Assembly (NCBI GenBank): GCA_017622995.1
Contig: JAGAQA010000033.1
Span: 1-64,000 of the forward strand
Reading direction: 5' to 3'
DNA: 64,000 nt
Source of the DNA: Oscillospiraceae bacterium
GTDB taxonomy: Bacteria; Bacillota; Clostridia; Oscillospirales; Oscillospiraceae
Shown here: positions 52,392 to 60,478 of the stretch, one piece after another
Layout: each line of letters begins with the position of its first letter
Position numbering within the stretch: position 1 is the first letter of the stretch
The notes under the pieces: generated by a model
Database searches by the model: none
Told to the model about the DNA's origin: nothing
The model's input: the letters and a program-made list of their open reading frames with translations, nothing else
Position numbers and translations under genes: made by a program

Positions 52392-53921
52392 CTATCCCCG
52401 ACTGCCCAGACTCACAGCCCGGTACTGAATGGCCTCCGCCAGGTGGGGCAGCGCAATTTCCCTGCTGCCGTCCAGATCCGCAATGGTCCGGGCCACACGC
52501 AGAATGCGGTCGTAGCTTCTGGCCGTCAGGCCCATGGTGTCAAAGGCCTGCTTCATAATGGCCGCGCAATCATCGGATAGGGCGCAGTAGCTGCGCAGCT
52601 CCTGGGGACCCATCCGGGCATTGCACATCCCGGTACCGTCGCCGAACCGTTCCAGCTGAATCCTTCTTGCGGCATTAACCCGTTCTTTGATTGCGCAGGA
52701 GGCCTCCGCCTCCGCCCGGCTGCGCAGATCCTCAAAATGCACCGACGGAACCTCCACAATGATGTCAATCCTGTCCAGCATGGGACCGGAAATCCGGCTC
52801 TGATAGTTCTCTACCGACTGCTGGGAACACTTGCAGCGGCCGCTGGGGTCTCCATACCAGCCGCACTTGCAGGGATTCATGGCGCAGACCATCATAAATT
52901 CCGCAGGATAGGTGGTGGAACCGGACACCCGGGAAATGGTCACCTTTCCATCCTCCAGGGGCTGGCGCATCAGATCCAGAGAATCCTTCCGAAACTCCGG
53001 CAGCTCGTCCAGGAACAGAACTCCCTTATGGGCAAGGCTGATCTCGCCGGGCTTCGGATTGCTGCCGCCGCCTACCAGGCCCGCGTTGGAAACCGTATGG
53101 TGGGGCGACCGGAAGGGCCGTCGTGTGACCAGGGGATTCTTTGCGGAAAGCATCCCCATTACGGAATAGATCTGGCTGACCTCCAGGGATTCCTTCCAGG
53201 TCATATCCGGAAGAATCGACGGAAGCCGTTTGGAGAGCATACTCTTTCCCGAACCCGGCGGTCCAATCAGCAGCACATTGTGGCTCCCCGCCGCCGCGAT
53301 TTCCAGCGCCCGTTTTACATTCTCCTGACCCAGCACATCCCGAAAGTCCGGTTCCGGCTCCCGGGTCTGCTCCGGCACCCAAAGGGGCTCCGGCTGCAGC
53401 TGGGCCAGTCCGTTTAAGCCCTCTGCCAGCTCTGCCACGGTATGAACCGGGATCACCTCCGGCCCCCGGGCCAGGGTGGCCTCCGCCGCGTTCTCCGCCG
53501 GAACATAGAGCTGACGAATCCCCGCCTGTTTGGCGGCCAGGGCCATGGGCAGCACACCGGATACGCCCCGGATCATCCCATCCAGACTGACCTCCCCCAG
53601 AAAGGCGCAGTCCTCCCTGGGCGGCCGCACCTCCCCGGAAGCCGCCAGAATGCTCAGCAGGATGGGCAGGTCATAATGGGTGCCTGCCTTCTTCTGGCTG
53701 GCAGGGGCCAGATTCACCGTAATCCGGCTGACCGGAAATTTCAGATGGCTGCTCTTTACCGCCGCCCGGACCCGCTCCCGGGCCTCCTTCACGGCGGCAT
53801 CCGGCAGGCCAACAATCTCAAAGCCGGGCAGTCCGTTGGAGATAAAACACTCGCAGGAAACCGGGCTGCCGCAGATGCCGGAAATGCCTAAGGTTTGCAC
53901 ACTGCAGATCAATTCTGCCAC
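52392..53921 (-). CDS. comM: YifB/ComM-family Mg-chelatase-like AAA+ ATPase
   Basis: This 509-residue protein has an N-terminal Lon-like domain (GFEIVGLPDAAVKEARERVRAA), an AAA+ core with Walker A LLIGPPGSGKSMLSKRLP and Walker B GVLFLDELPEF, and a C-terminal domain with a zinc-finger-like NPCKCGWYGDPSGRCKCS. ComM is a hexameric branch-migration helicase in natural transformation of Gram-negatives; the role in non-competent Firmicutes is unclear. A DprA-like gene is also present in the window. Confidence 0.92.
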   Translation of the reverse strand: MAELICSVQTLGISGICGSPVSCECFISNGLPGFEIVGLPDAAVKEARERVRAAVKSSHLKFPVSRITVNLAPASQKKAGTHYDLPILLSILAASGEVRPPREDCAFLGEVSLDGMIRGVSGVLPMALAAKQAGIRQLYVPAENAAEATLARGPEVIPVHTVAELAEGLNGLAQLQPEPLWVPEQTREPEPDFRDVLGQENVKRALEIAAAGSHNVLLIGPPGSGKSMLSKRLPSILPDMTWKESLEVSQIYSVMGMLSAKNPLVTRRPFRSPHHTVSNAGLVGGGSNPKPGEISLAHKGVLFLDELPEFRKDSLDLMRQPLEDGKVTISRVSGSTTYPAEFMMVCAMNPCKCGWYGDPSGRCKCSQQSVENYQSRISGPMLDRIDIIVEVPSVHFEDLRSRAEAEASCAIKERVNAARRIQLERFGDGTGMCNARMGPQELRSYCALSDDCAAIMKQAFDTMGLTARSYDRILRVARTIADLDGSREIALPHLAEAIQYRAVSLGSRG

Positions 53922-54109
53922 CCCTTTCGGCGGCCGGACAACAGGGTATTATTCGCCGCCTATACATGTATAAATTCCATATTAACCCATAACGCGGCAA
54001 AAAACAATCCCTATTTCTTTCGGTGCATCCGGCAGGTTCTCATTCGGTCATATTGTGTAAGATATTCAGCGTCTATCGTGAAATTTTCACAAAAATGCGC
54101 CTTTCTGGC
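53922..54109. other. Divergent intergenic region, comM and nifJ
   Basis: About 190 bp without a gene, moderately AT-rich. The nifJ promoter and leader occupy the right end (54110-54177). I found no Rex-like or TATCGATA motif. Confidence 0.4.
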
Positions 54110-54138
54110 TTTACAATCCGGTTGACCTATGCTAGAAT
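54110..54138 (+). promoter_or_regulatory. Sigma-A promoter of nifJ
   Basis: TTTACA (54110-54115), a 17 nt spacer and TAGAAT (54133-54138). The transcript would start about 30 nt before the start codon. Confidence 0.75.
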
Positions 54139-54177
54139 GTATGTGCAAAACTTGAATCCTTTAGGAGGTATTTCATT

Positions 54178-57100
54178 TTGGCAAGAAAATTTAAAACCAT
54201 GGACGGCAATACCGCTGCCGCCCACGTCAGCTATGCCTTTACCGAGGTTGCTGGCATTTACCCCATTACCCCGTCCAGCCCCATGGCCGACAATGTTGAC
54301 CAGTGGTCCGCTGCCGGCCGTAAAAACATCTTTGGCGACACCGTAAAGGTCGTTGAGATGCAGTCCGAGGCAGGTGCTGCCGGTACCGTTCACGGCTCTC
54401 TGGCCGCCGGTGCTCTGACCACCACCTACACTGCTTCCCAGGGCCTGCTGCTGATGATCCCCAACATGTACAAGATTGCCGGTGAGCTGCTGCCCTGCGT
54501 GTTCCATGTGTCCGCGCGTACCGTTGCTACCCAGGCTCTGAACATCTTCGGTGATCACTCCGACGTTTACGCCTGCCGCCAGACCGGTTTCGCCATGCTG
54601 TGCGAGACCAACGTCCAGGAAGTCATGGATCTGGGTGCTGTCGCCCACCTGGCCGCCATCGAGGGCCGGGTTCCCTTCATCAACTTCTTCGACGGTTTCC
54701 GTACCTCTCACGAGATCCAGAAGGTTGCCATCTGGGATTACGAGGACCTGAAGGAAATGGTCAACATGGATGCTGTCAACGCCTTCCGTGCCCACTCCCT
54801 GAACCCCGAGCGTCCCGCAATGCGTGGTTCCCACGAGAACGACGACATCTTCTTCCAGCATCGTGAGGCCTGCAACAAGTACTACAACGCCCTGCCCGCA
54901 GTGGTGGAGAAGTACATGGCCAAGGTCAACGAGAAGCTGGGCACCAACTACCAGCTGTTCAACTACTACGGCGCCGAGGATGCTGACCGCGTGATCGTGG
55001 CCATGGGCTCCATCAACGACGTGGCCGAGGAAGTCATTGACTACCTGAACGCCCACGGTGAAAAGGTCGGCCTGGTCAAGGTTCGTCTGTTCCGTCCCTT
55101 CTGCGCCGAGAAGCTGCTGGCTGCCATCCCCGCAACCGCCAAGAAGATTGCTGTTCTGGACCGCACCAAGGAGCCCGGCTCCCAGGGCGAGCCTCTGTAC
55201 CAGGATGTGGTCATGGCTCTGGCAAAGGCCGGCCGCAACGACGTGACCGTTATCGGCGGCCGTTACGGTCTGGGCTCCAAGGATACCCATCCCGCTTCCG
55301 TCTTCGCCGTGTACGAAGAGCTGGCTAAGGACGCTCCCAAGAACGAGTTCACCATCGGCATCGTTGACGACGTTACCCACCTGTCCCTGGACGAGAAGGT
55401 CTCCCCCAACACCGCTGCTGAGGGCACCATCGAGTGCAAGTTCTGGGGTCTGGGCGGCGACGGCACCGTTGGCGCCAACAAGAACTCCATCAAGATCATC
55501 GGTGACCACACCGACAAGTACGTACAGGCTTACTTCCAGTATGACTCCAAGAAGACCGGCGGCGTGACCGTTTCCCACCTGCGTTTCGGTGACAAGCCCA
55601 TCAAGTCTCCTTACTACATCAACAAGGCCGACTTCGTCGCCTGCCACAACCCCTCCTACATCACCAAGGGCTTTAAGATTGTGCAGGACGTGAAGCCCGG
55701 CGGCGTGTTCCTGATCAACTGCCAGTGGGATATGGCTGAGCTGGAGCACCACCTGGATGCTGCTTCCAAGCGTTACATCGCCAACAACAACATTCAGCTC
55801 TACACCATCAACGCCATTGACCTGGCCATCAAGGTCGGCATGGGCAAGCGCACCAACACCATCCTGCAGTCCGCTTTCTTCTCCCTGGCAAAGGTTATGC
55901 CCGCCGAGGATGCTGTAAAGTACATGAAGGACGCTGCTGAGCACTCCTACGCCAAGAAGGGCATGGACGTTGTTGAAAAGAACTGGAACGCCATCGATGC
56001 CGGTGCAACCGCTTACACCAAGATCGATGTTCCCGCTTCCTGGGCTACCGCTGAGGACAACAAGCCCGAGCTCACTCTGGAAGGCCGCGCCGACACCGTG
56101 AAGGTTGTCAAGACCATCCTGAACCCCATCGGCAAGATGGACGGCTACAGCCTGCCTGTTTCCGCTTTCGAAGATCTGGCCGACGGTCAGTTCCCCCTGG
56201 GTGCTTCCGCTTACGAGAAGCGCGGCGTTGCCGTTACCGTTCCTCACTGGGATGAGACCAAGTGTATCCAGTGCAACAACTGTGCTTATGTCTGCCCCCA
56301 CGCTACCATCCGTCCCTTCGCACTGACCGAGGCTGAGGCTGCTGCCGCTCCCGCCGGTGCCCGTCTGGTGGACGTCAAGGCCGGCAAGGGCAAGGGCGTT
56401 TACAAGTACATGATGGCTGTTTCTCCTCTGGACTGCATGGGCTGCGGCGTCTGCGTCGGTGTCTGCCCCACTCAGGCCATTGCCATGGTTCCTCAGGAGC
56501 AGGAGCTGGGCGAGCAGCCTGTTTGGAACTACATGGTTTCCAAGGTTGCCGAGAAGAAGGATATGCAGGACTACACCGTTAAGGGTTCTCAGTTCCACAA
56601 GCCTCTGCTGGAGTTCTCCGGCTCCTGCGCCGGCTGTGCCGAAACCTCTTACGCCCGTCTGGTAACCCAGCTGTTCGGCGACCGGATGTACATCTCCAAC
56701 GCCACCGGCTGTTCCTCCATCTGGGGCGGCCCTGCTGCCACCGCTCCCTACTGTGTCAACGATGAGGGCCGTGGTCCCGCCTGGGCCAACTCCCTGTTTG
56801 AAGACAACGCAGAGCATGGCCTGGGTATGTACACCGCTCAGTCCGTGATCCGTGAGTCCCTGGCAAACAAGGTTCGCTCCGTGATGGCTGCCACCGCTGA
56901 CGAGGACCGCAAGGCTGCCTGCCAGGCTTGGCTGGACACCTACAACGACGGCACCGCCAACAAGGCCGCTACCCGCGCTCTGGTTGCCAACCTGGAAGCA
57001 AACGTTTGCTGCGACACCGTAAAGGAAATCCTGTCCAAGAAGGAATACCTGTCCAAGAAGTCCGTGTGGATCTTCGGCGGCGACGGCTGGGCATACGACA

Positions 57101-57705
57101 TCGGCTTCGGCGGTGTTGACCATGTTCTGGCTTCCAACAAGGACGTCAACGTCTTCGTCTTCGATACCGAGGTTTACTCCAACACCGGTGGACAGGCCTC
57201 CAAGGCTTCCAACATCGGCCAGGTTGCTCAGTTCGCTGCCTCCGGTAAGGAAACCAAGAAGAAGTCCCTGGCTGAGATTGCCATGAGCTACGGCTATGTT
57301 TACGTTGCTCAGGTTGCCATGGGCGCCAACCAGGCTCAGACCCTGAAGGCCATCACTGAGGCGGAAGCCTATCATGGTCCTTCCCTGATCATCGGCTACG
57401 CTCCCTGCGAGATGCACTCCATCAAGGGCGGCATGACCAACTGCCAGGCTGAGATGAAGAAGGCTGTTGAGTGCGGCTACTGGAACCTGTTCCGCTTCGA
57501 TCCCTCCAAGGAGACCGGCAAGTTCACTCTGGACTCCAAGGCTCCTAAGGGCGGCTATCAGGAGTTCCTGATGAACGAGGCCCGCTACAGCCGTCTGACC
57601 CGTGAGTTCCCCGAGCGTGCAACCGATCTGTTCGCCAAGAACGAGGCTGCTGCCAAGGAGCGTTACGAGCACCTGCTGAAGCTGGTTGAGATGTACAAGG
57701 ACTGA
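54178..57705 (+). CDS. nifJ: Pyruvate:ferredoxin (flavodoxin) oxidoreductase
   Basis: This 1175-residue single-chain PFOR converts pyruvate and CoA to acetyl-CoA, CO2 and reduced ferredoxin. The N-terminal domain starts MARKFKTMDGNTAAAHVSYAF. Two 4Fe-4S ferredoxin motifs lie near residues 696 (CIQCNNCAYVCP) and 753 (CMGCGVCVGVCP), a proximal-cluster cysteine region near 817 (CAGCAETSY), and the TPP-binding GGDGWAYDIGFGG near 966 with EVYSNTGGQ. The start codon is TTG, set by TAGGAGG 8 nt upstream. Codon bias is extreme, indicating very high expression. Confidence 0.97.
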   Translation: MARKFKTMDGNTAAAHVSYAFTEVAGIYPITPSSPMADNVDQWSAAGRKNIFGDTVKVVEMQSEAGAAGTVHGSLAAGALTTTYTASQGLLLMIPNMYKIAGELLPCVFHVSARTVATQALNIFGDHSDVYACRQTGFAMLCETNVQEVMDLGAVAHLAAIEGRVPFINFFDGFRTSHEIQKVAIWDYEDLKEMVNMDAVNAFRAHSLNPERPAMRGSHENDDIFFQHREACNKYYNALPAVVEKYMAKVNEKLGTNYQLFNYYGAEDADRVIVAMGSINDVAEEVIDYLNAHGEKVGLVKVRLFRPFCAEKLLAAIPATAKKIAVLDRTKEPGSQGEPLYQDVVMALAKAGRNDVTVIGGRYGLGSKDTHPASVFAVYEELAKDAPKNEFTIGIVDDVTHLSLDEKVSPNTAAEGTIECKFWGLGGDGTVGANKNSIKIIGDHTDKYVQAYFQYDSKKTGGVTVSHLRFGDKPIKSPYYINKADFVACHNPSYITKGFKIVQDVKPGGVFLINCQWDMAELEHHLDAASKRYIANNNIQLYTINAIDLAIKVGMGKRTNTILQSAFFSLAKVMPAEDAVKYMKDAAEHSYAKKGMDVVEKNWNAIDAGATAYTKIDVPASWATAEDNKPELTLEGRADTVKVVKTILNPIGKMDGYSLPVSAFEDLADGQFPLGASAYEKRGVAVTVPHWDETKCIQCNNCAYVCPHATIRPFALTEAEAAAAPAGARLVDVKAGKGKGVYKYMMAVSPLDCMGCGVCVGVCPTQAIAMVPQEQELGEQPVWNYMVSKVAEKKDMQDYTVKGSQFHKPLLEFSGSCAGCAETSYARLVTQLFGDRMYISNATGCSSIWGGPAATAPYCVNDEGRGPAWANSLFEDNAEHGLGMYTAQSVIRESLANKVRSVMAATADEDRKAACQAWLDTYNDGTANKAATRALVANLEANVCCDTVKEILSKKEYLSKKSVWIFGGDGWAYDIGFGGVDHVLASNKDVNVFVFDTEVYSNTGGQASKASNIGQVAQFAASGKETKKKSLAEIAMSYGYVYVAQVAMGANQAQTLKAITEAEAYHGPSLIIGYAPCEMHSIKGGMTNCQAEMKKAVECGYWNLFRFDPSKETGKFTLDSKAPKGGYQEFLMNEARYSRLTREFPERATDLFAKNEAAAKERYEHLLKLVEMYKD

Positions 57706-57738
57706 TTCCCGGTACATTTCCGCTGAAATAACCTAAGG

Positions 57739-57771
57739 TCCTCCCCCTGAATGCTCAGGGGGAGGATTTTT
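57739..57771 (+). terminator. Terminator of nifJ
   Basis: A perfect 12 bp stem TCCTCCCCCTGA/TCAGGGGGAGGA with an ATGC loop is followed by TTTTTG. The next small gene begins 15 nt downstream, so it may be expressed by read-through. Confidence 0.85.
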
Positions 57772-57785
57772 GAAAGGAGCATATG

Positions 57786-57938
57786 ATGATTGGAACTGTG
57801 ATTGCCATTGACGGCGACTACGCCGTCCTGCGTTACGATGAAACCGGCACCGAGTCCCATGTTGCCCTGGCCATCATCGGCGATGTGGACGTGGGCGATA
57901 AGGTCAAATTTGAGGACTTCTCCTACGAGAAGCTCTGA
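57786..57938 (+). CDS. Small beta-rich protein downstream of PFOR (50 residues)
   Basis: The frame begins MIGTVIAIDGDYAVLRYDE and ends FEDFSYEKL. GAAAGGAG is placed well for the second of two ATGs. The alternation of hydrophobic residues suggests a small OB- or SH3-like barrel, and HypC comes to mind, but the HypC N-terminal cysteine is missing. It has no cysteines at all. Function unknown. Confidence 0.65.
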   Translation: MIGTVIAIDGDYAVLRYDETGTESHVALAIIGDVDVGDKVKFEDFSYEKL

Positions 57939-57972
57939 TCCCGGCCTCACGACACATATCCGGATCAGTCAA

Positions 57973-57998
57973 ACCCCCCGGCAAAGCCCGGGGATTTG
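57973..57998 (+). terminator. Short hairpin after the 50-residue protein gene
   Basis: CCCCGG and CCGGGG pair across CAAAGC-type loop residues and are followed by ATTTGT. Weak terminator candidate. Confidence 0.5.
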
Positions 57999-58019
57999 TC
58001 TGGAACAAGCAAAGCAGCA

Positions 58020-58049
58020 CCCCTCCGGAAACGTTCGTTTCCGGAGGGG
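58020..58049. repeat. Left flanking hairpin of structured repeat B
   Basis: A 14 bp stem CCCCTCCGGAAACG/CGTTTCCGGAGGGG. Its arms recur in the hairpin at the other end of the element (58249-58282). Confidence 0.7.
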
Positions 58050-58248
58050 CAGTCTGTCAAAAAGCCTCGCAGAGTTCGCTGTGTCAGCAGTGAAAAGAAT
58101 CCGAATCATTTTCTGCCGGGGCGTGTACCTGGCAGAAAATACATCTCAGGCTGCAAGTTTGGAATTTGTTCGCCTATGGCGAACAAATTATGCGCGCAGC
58201 AGACTGCAAAAACTGGCGAAAAAGCCCGAAGGGGTTTTTCGCCAAGTT
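58050..58248 (+). repeat. Structured dispersed repeat, copy B
   Basis: Opposite orientation to copy A (9891-10137). It contains AAGCCTCGCAGAGTTCGCTG, TTCGCTGT-GTCA-GCAGTGAA (two G-U pairs where copy A has G-C/G-C), TTTTCTGCC...GGCAGAAAA, TTTGTTCGCC-TAT-GGCGAACAAA and the terminal TGGCGAAAAA...TTTTTCGCCA hairpin. Preservation of stems with G-U pairs argues for a structured RNA rather than only DNA. Confidence 0.8.
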
Positions 58249-58282
58249 CACCCCTCCGGAAACAATTGTTTCCGGAGGGGTG
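58249..58282. repeat. Right flanking hairpin of structured repeat B
   Basis: CACCCCTCCGGAAACAA and its complement form a palindrome of 34 bp, 5 nt from the sortase stop codon. It may end sortase transcription, but lacks a T-run on the minus strand. Confidence 0.65.
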
Positions 58283-58287
58283 AAACA

Positions 58288-58920
58288 CTATTCTTTTGCC
58301 ACAAGCCCCGTTCGATGACACCGGACGGTAACCCGTTCCGCTCCGCCGGGGGTACAGGTGAACAGGGTCAGGCCCCAGGTATCCTTCGGGTCTTTATCTG
58401 TCATCTGTTCCACATCCTCCGGCTCCAAAACCGTCACATAGGATACTTCGTAAATCCAGACCATACCATCCATGTCGGTAAAGTCGATCTCTTCCCCCTG
58501 GGACAGGCTGCGCAGCCGTCCAAAGTGCGCCGGATAATTGTGGGCACAGATGGTGAGATCATCGGAAAACGTGCTGCCTGAGAATCTTCCCGGGCTTTTT
58601 TGCAGGCCGTCATAGCTCCACTGGGTCTGCACCGGCAGTTCCAGCTCCAGCTCCGGAATGGAGAGATACTCGATATAATCCAAACCATCCACCGTTTTCA
58701 CGGTCATTTCCCGAAGGATGGCCGGTTCTGTCTCTTCCGACCGGGTTTCCGTCTGCCCGGTTTCCCCTTTTGGCATCTCTTCCGCCAGCTGCGTAAGAAT
58801 CCGGGAGGCGGCCTGACCTGCCCTGGATGATTCCCGGGTGTTATAGGCCAGGAGCCCGGCCGCTGCCAGCACCAGCAGAAGCCCTATTCCCATCAAAACC
58901 TTACCGATGCTCTTTTTCAT
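58288..58920 (-). CDS. Class D-like sortase
   Basis: This 210-residue sortase has an N-terminal transmembrane helix (VLMGIGLLLVLAAAGLLAY), catalytic histidine in CAHNYPAHFG (H127), the cysteine in TLFTC (C189) and an arginine at about 196 in GGAERVTVR. It would join the LPQTG protein encoded just upstream to the wall or to itself. The genes overlap by 20 nt. Class is inferred from motif and size; class B or E is possible. Confidence 0.85.
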   Translation of the reverse strand: MKKSIGKVLMGIGLLLVLAAAGLLAYNTRESSRAGQAASRILTQLAEEMPKGETGQTETRSEETEPAILREMTVKTVDGLDYIEYLSIPELELELPVQTQWSYDGLQKSPGRFSGSTFSDDLTICAHNYPAHFGRLRSLSQGEEIDFTDMDGMVWIYEVSYVTVLEPEDVEQMTDKDPKDTWGLTLFTCTPGGAERVTVRCHRTGLVAKE

Positions 58921-59590
58921 GCTTGTCCTTTGTCATGGCCCAGCCCAGGCTGAACAGCGCGATGCCGGAAACAGCCAGCACGGGAACCGGCCAGTTGAGC
59001 TGCCCGGTCTGGGGCAGACGACGGCCCCTTTTGTAGGTGGTTTCTTTTGGCGTGACAGTGCCGACCTTAGGGCTGGCGGTCACATCATATACCCAACCGC
59101 TGTCACTGTTCATGGGAACGGTGACCACAAAAGACGTAATGGATTCATAATAGCCGGATTTCGCCCGCTGCCGAATCAGATAGAGCCCCAGTTCCAGATT
59201 GGAAAAGGTCACCGTACCGGTTTTATCCGGGCGGCTGGCAATCTTATACGCACCGGCAGGAACCGCGTCATTGAGCTTTTCTGCCAGACTGGCAGCGCTC
59301 TGTTTTCCATCCAGAAAATCCTCCAGAGAAACATCGGTATCCTGGAATCCGTTTGTCAGGAGATAGGTGGTTTCGACTCCGTTGTCGGCGATTTCCGCAA
59401 CCTGGATACAGTCCAGGAATCCGCCGGTCATGGCGTTTCCCTCCGAATCCTTCAGGGTCAGGGTGATGGAGCCTTTCTTTGTGAGATCCAGATCGGCAGT
59501 GGTCCCCTTTGCCCCGTAGGCGGGAACCGCGCAGAGCGTCAGGGCAAGGACAGTGCCCAGAAGGCACAGTATGGAAACATTCCGCTTCAT
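58901..59590 (-). CDS. LPQTG-anchored surface protein, SpaA pilin-like
   Basis: This 229-residue protein has a signal peptide (hydrophobic to AYGA near 26), a SpaA/prealbumin-like beta domain (GSITLTLKDSEGNAMTGG; TFSNLELGLYLIRQ) and a C-terminal sorting signal: LPQTG at 192-196, a hydrophobic helix and KDKHEKEHR. The domain pattern resembles minor pilins and other wall-anchored adhesins. It shares an operon with one sortase and a coiled-coil protein. Confidence 0.87.
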   Translation of the reverse strand: MKRNVSILCLLGTVLALTLCAVPAYGAKGTTADLDLTKKGSITLTLKDSEGNAMTGGFLDCIQVAEIADNGVETTYLLTNGFQDTDVSLEDFLDGKQSAASLAEKLNDAVPAGAYKIASRPDKTGTVTFSNLELGLYLIRQRAKSGYYESITSFVVTVPMNSDSGWVYDVTASPKVGTVTPKETTYKRGRRLPQTGQLNWPVPVLAVSGIALFSLGWAMTKDKHEKEHR

Positions 59591-60042
59591 ACCTGCTCCC
59601 TGCCCTTTCCAGTCCGTTTTACAAGCCCCGAAAGCCTGTCTTCAAACCTGCGGCGGGCAAGCTCTGTTTTCTTCTCCGGTTTCGGAACCCGGATGGACTC
59701 CGGCAGCGGATCGGACTCCGTGCCCGGGTCTGACACCGGCGCGGGCAAATCCTCCACCGGCTCCGGCTTCTTCTCCTCCGGAATCAGGGTTCCCGCTGCC
59801 GCCCCGGCACGGACAGAAAGGAGGTAATCCTCCGCCGCGGCCTGGGCCTGTTCAAAAACTCGATTGATGGCCAGTGCGGCTTCCGCAATGGAACCAGCCC
59901 GGCTGATTTGGATTTCCCGCTGAGCAAGTTTTTCCTCTAAAGCGGCAACCTGGGCGGACAGGTCGTCCTCCCGTTCCTTCAGCGCGTAGATAATGTCAAT
60001 GAGCTCAGCACGGCTGAGCTTTTTCAGTTCCCGGTCTGCCAT
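59587..60042 (-). CDS. Coiled-coil protein of a sortase/pilin module
   Basis: Residues 1-80 of this 151-residue protein form a helical, heptad-rich domain (LSRAELIDIIYALKEREDDL, then VAALEEKLAQREIQ). A Pro/Glu/Ser-rich linker follows and the end is basic. No signal peptide or membrane helix is visible, so it is likely cytoplasmic. It overlaps the LPQTG gene by ATGA. Function unknown; placement suggests assembly or regulation. The ATG at 60042 has GGGAGG about 14 nt upstream, a rather long distance, and a TTG at 60078 is an alternative. Confidence 0.65.
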   Translation of the reverse strand: MADRELKKLSRAELIDIIYALKEREDDLSAQVAALEEKLAQREIQISRAGSIAEAALAINRVFEQAQAAAEDYLLSVRAGAAAGTLIPEEKKPEPVEDLPAPVSDPGTESDPLPESIRVPKPEKKTELARRRFEDRLSGLVKRTGKGREQV

Positions 60043-60133
60043 ACGGTGGAAATCCGCCTCCCTTCCCAGAGGAAACAAAACGGCCCCGCAAAAAAATCTG
60101 CACAGCCATTTCTATCCTAATTTAATGTCTACT

Positions 60134-60281
60134 GAATAAGCCGCGTTGCGGCTTATTCACGCACCGTCAGGTGCGTAATTCCATATAAACGGCTCTTTAA
60201 AACCGTTTTTATGGAATTCAGAAAAAAAATCAATGCGTATCCGAATTGCATGGCGCACCATGCAATTCGACAGCACGCATT
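60134..60281. repeat. Cluster of four perfect or near-perfect palindromes
   Basis: In order: GAATAAGCCGC-GTT-GCGGCTTATTC (60134-60158), ACGCACC-GTCA-GGTGCGT (60159-60176), a 16 bp stem AATTCCATAnAAACGG/CCGTTTnTATGGAATT (60177-60218), and GAATTGCATGG-CGCA-CCATGCAATTC (60243-60268) inside AATGCGT/ACGCATT (60232-60238, 60275-60281). No protein frame is present. Confidence 0.75.
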
Positions 60282-60425
60282 AATTTATGTTTCCTGTCCT
60301 CTGGTGATATGTTACCATGATTTATCATTTTCTTCAACCCGCATTTCTCGACAATCCCTTCATTTTACGTAGTTATAGGAATTTTATTAGCTTTTATCTC
60401 ATATTTTACATAGGCGTTTATAATG
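60282..60425. other. AT-rich gene-free stretch
   Basis: About 145 bp of AT-rich sequence between the palindrome cluster and the aldolase terminator. I found no gene, promoter or repeat in it. Confidence 0.4.
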
Positions 60426-60460
60426 AAAAACAACCGGTCAAACTAGGCAATTTGACCGGT
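60426..60460 (-). terminator. Terminator of the threonine aldolase gene
   Basis: On the minus strand ACCGGTCAAA-n8-TTTGACCGGT is followed by TTGTTTTTC. It starts 19 nt past the stop codon. Confidence 0.88.
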
Positions 60461-60478
60461 AATTTTTCCCGTATGGAA

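Noticed and set aside
54127-57717. A 1196-codon open frame on the minus strand, opposite to nifJ
   Set aside because: It is produced by the strong codon bias of nifJ. Its Gly/Val/Leu repeat composition and lack of a ribosome site argue against coding.
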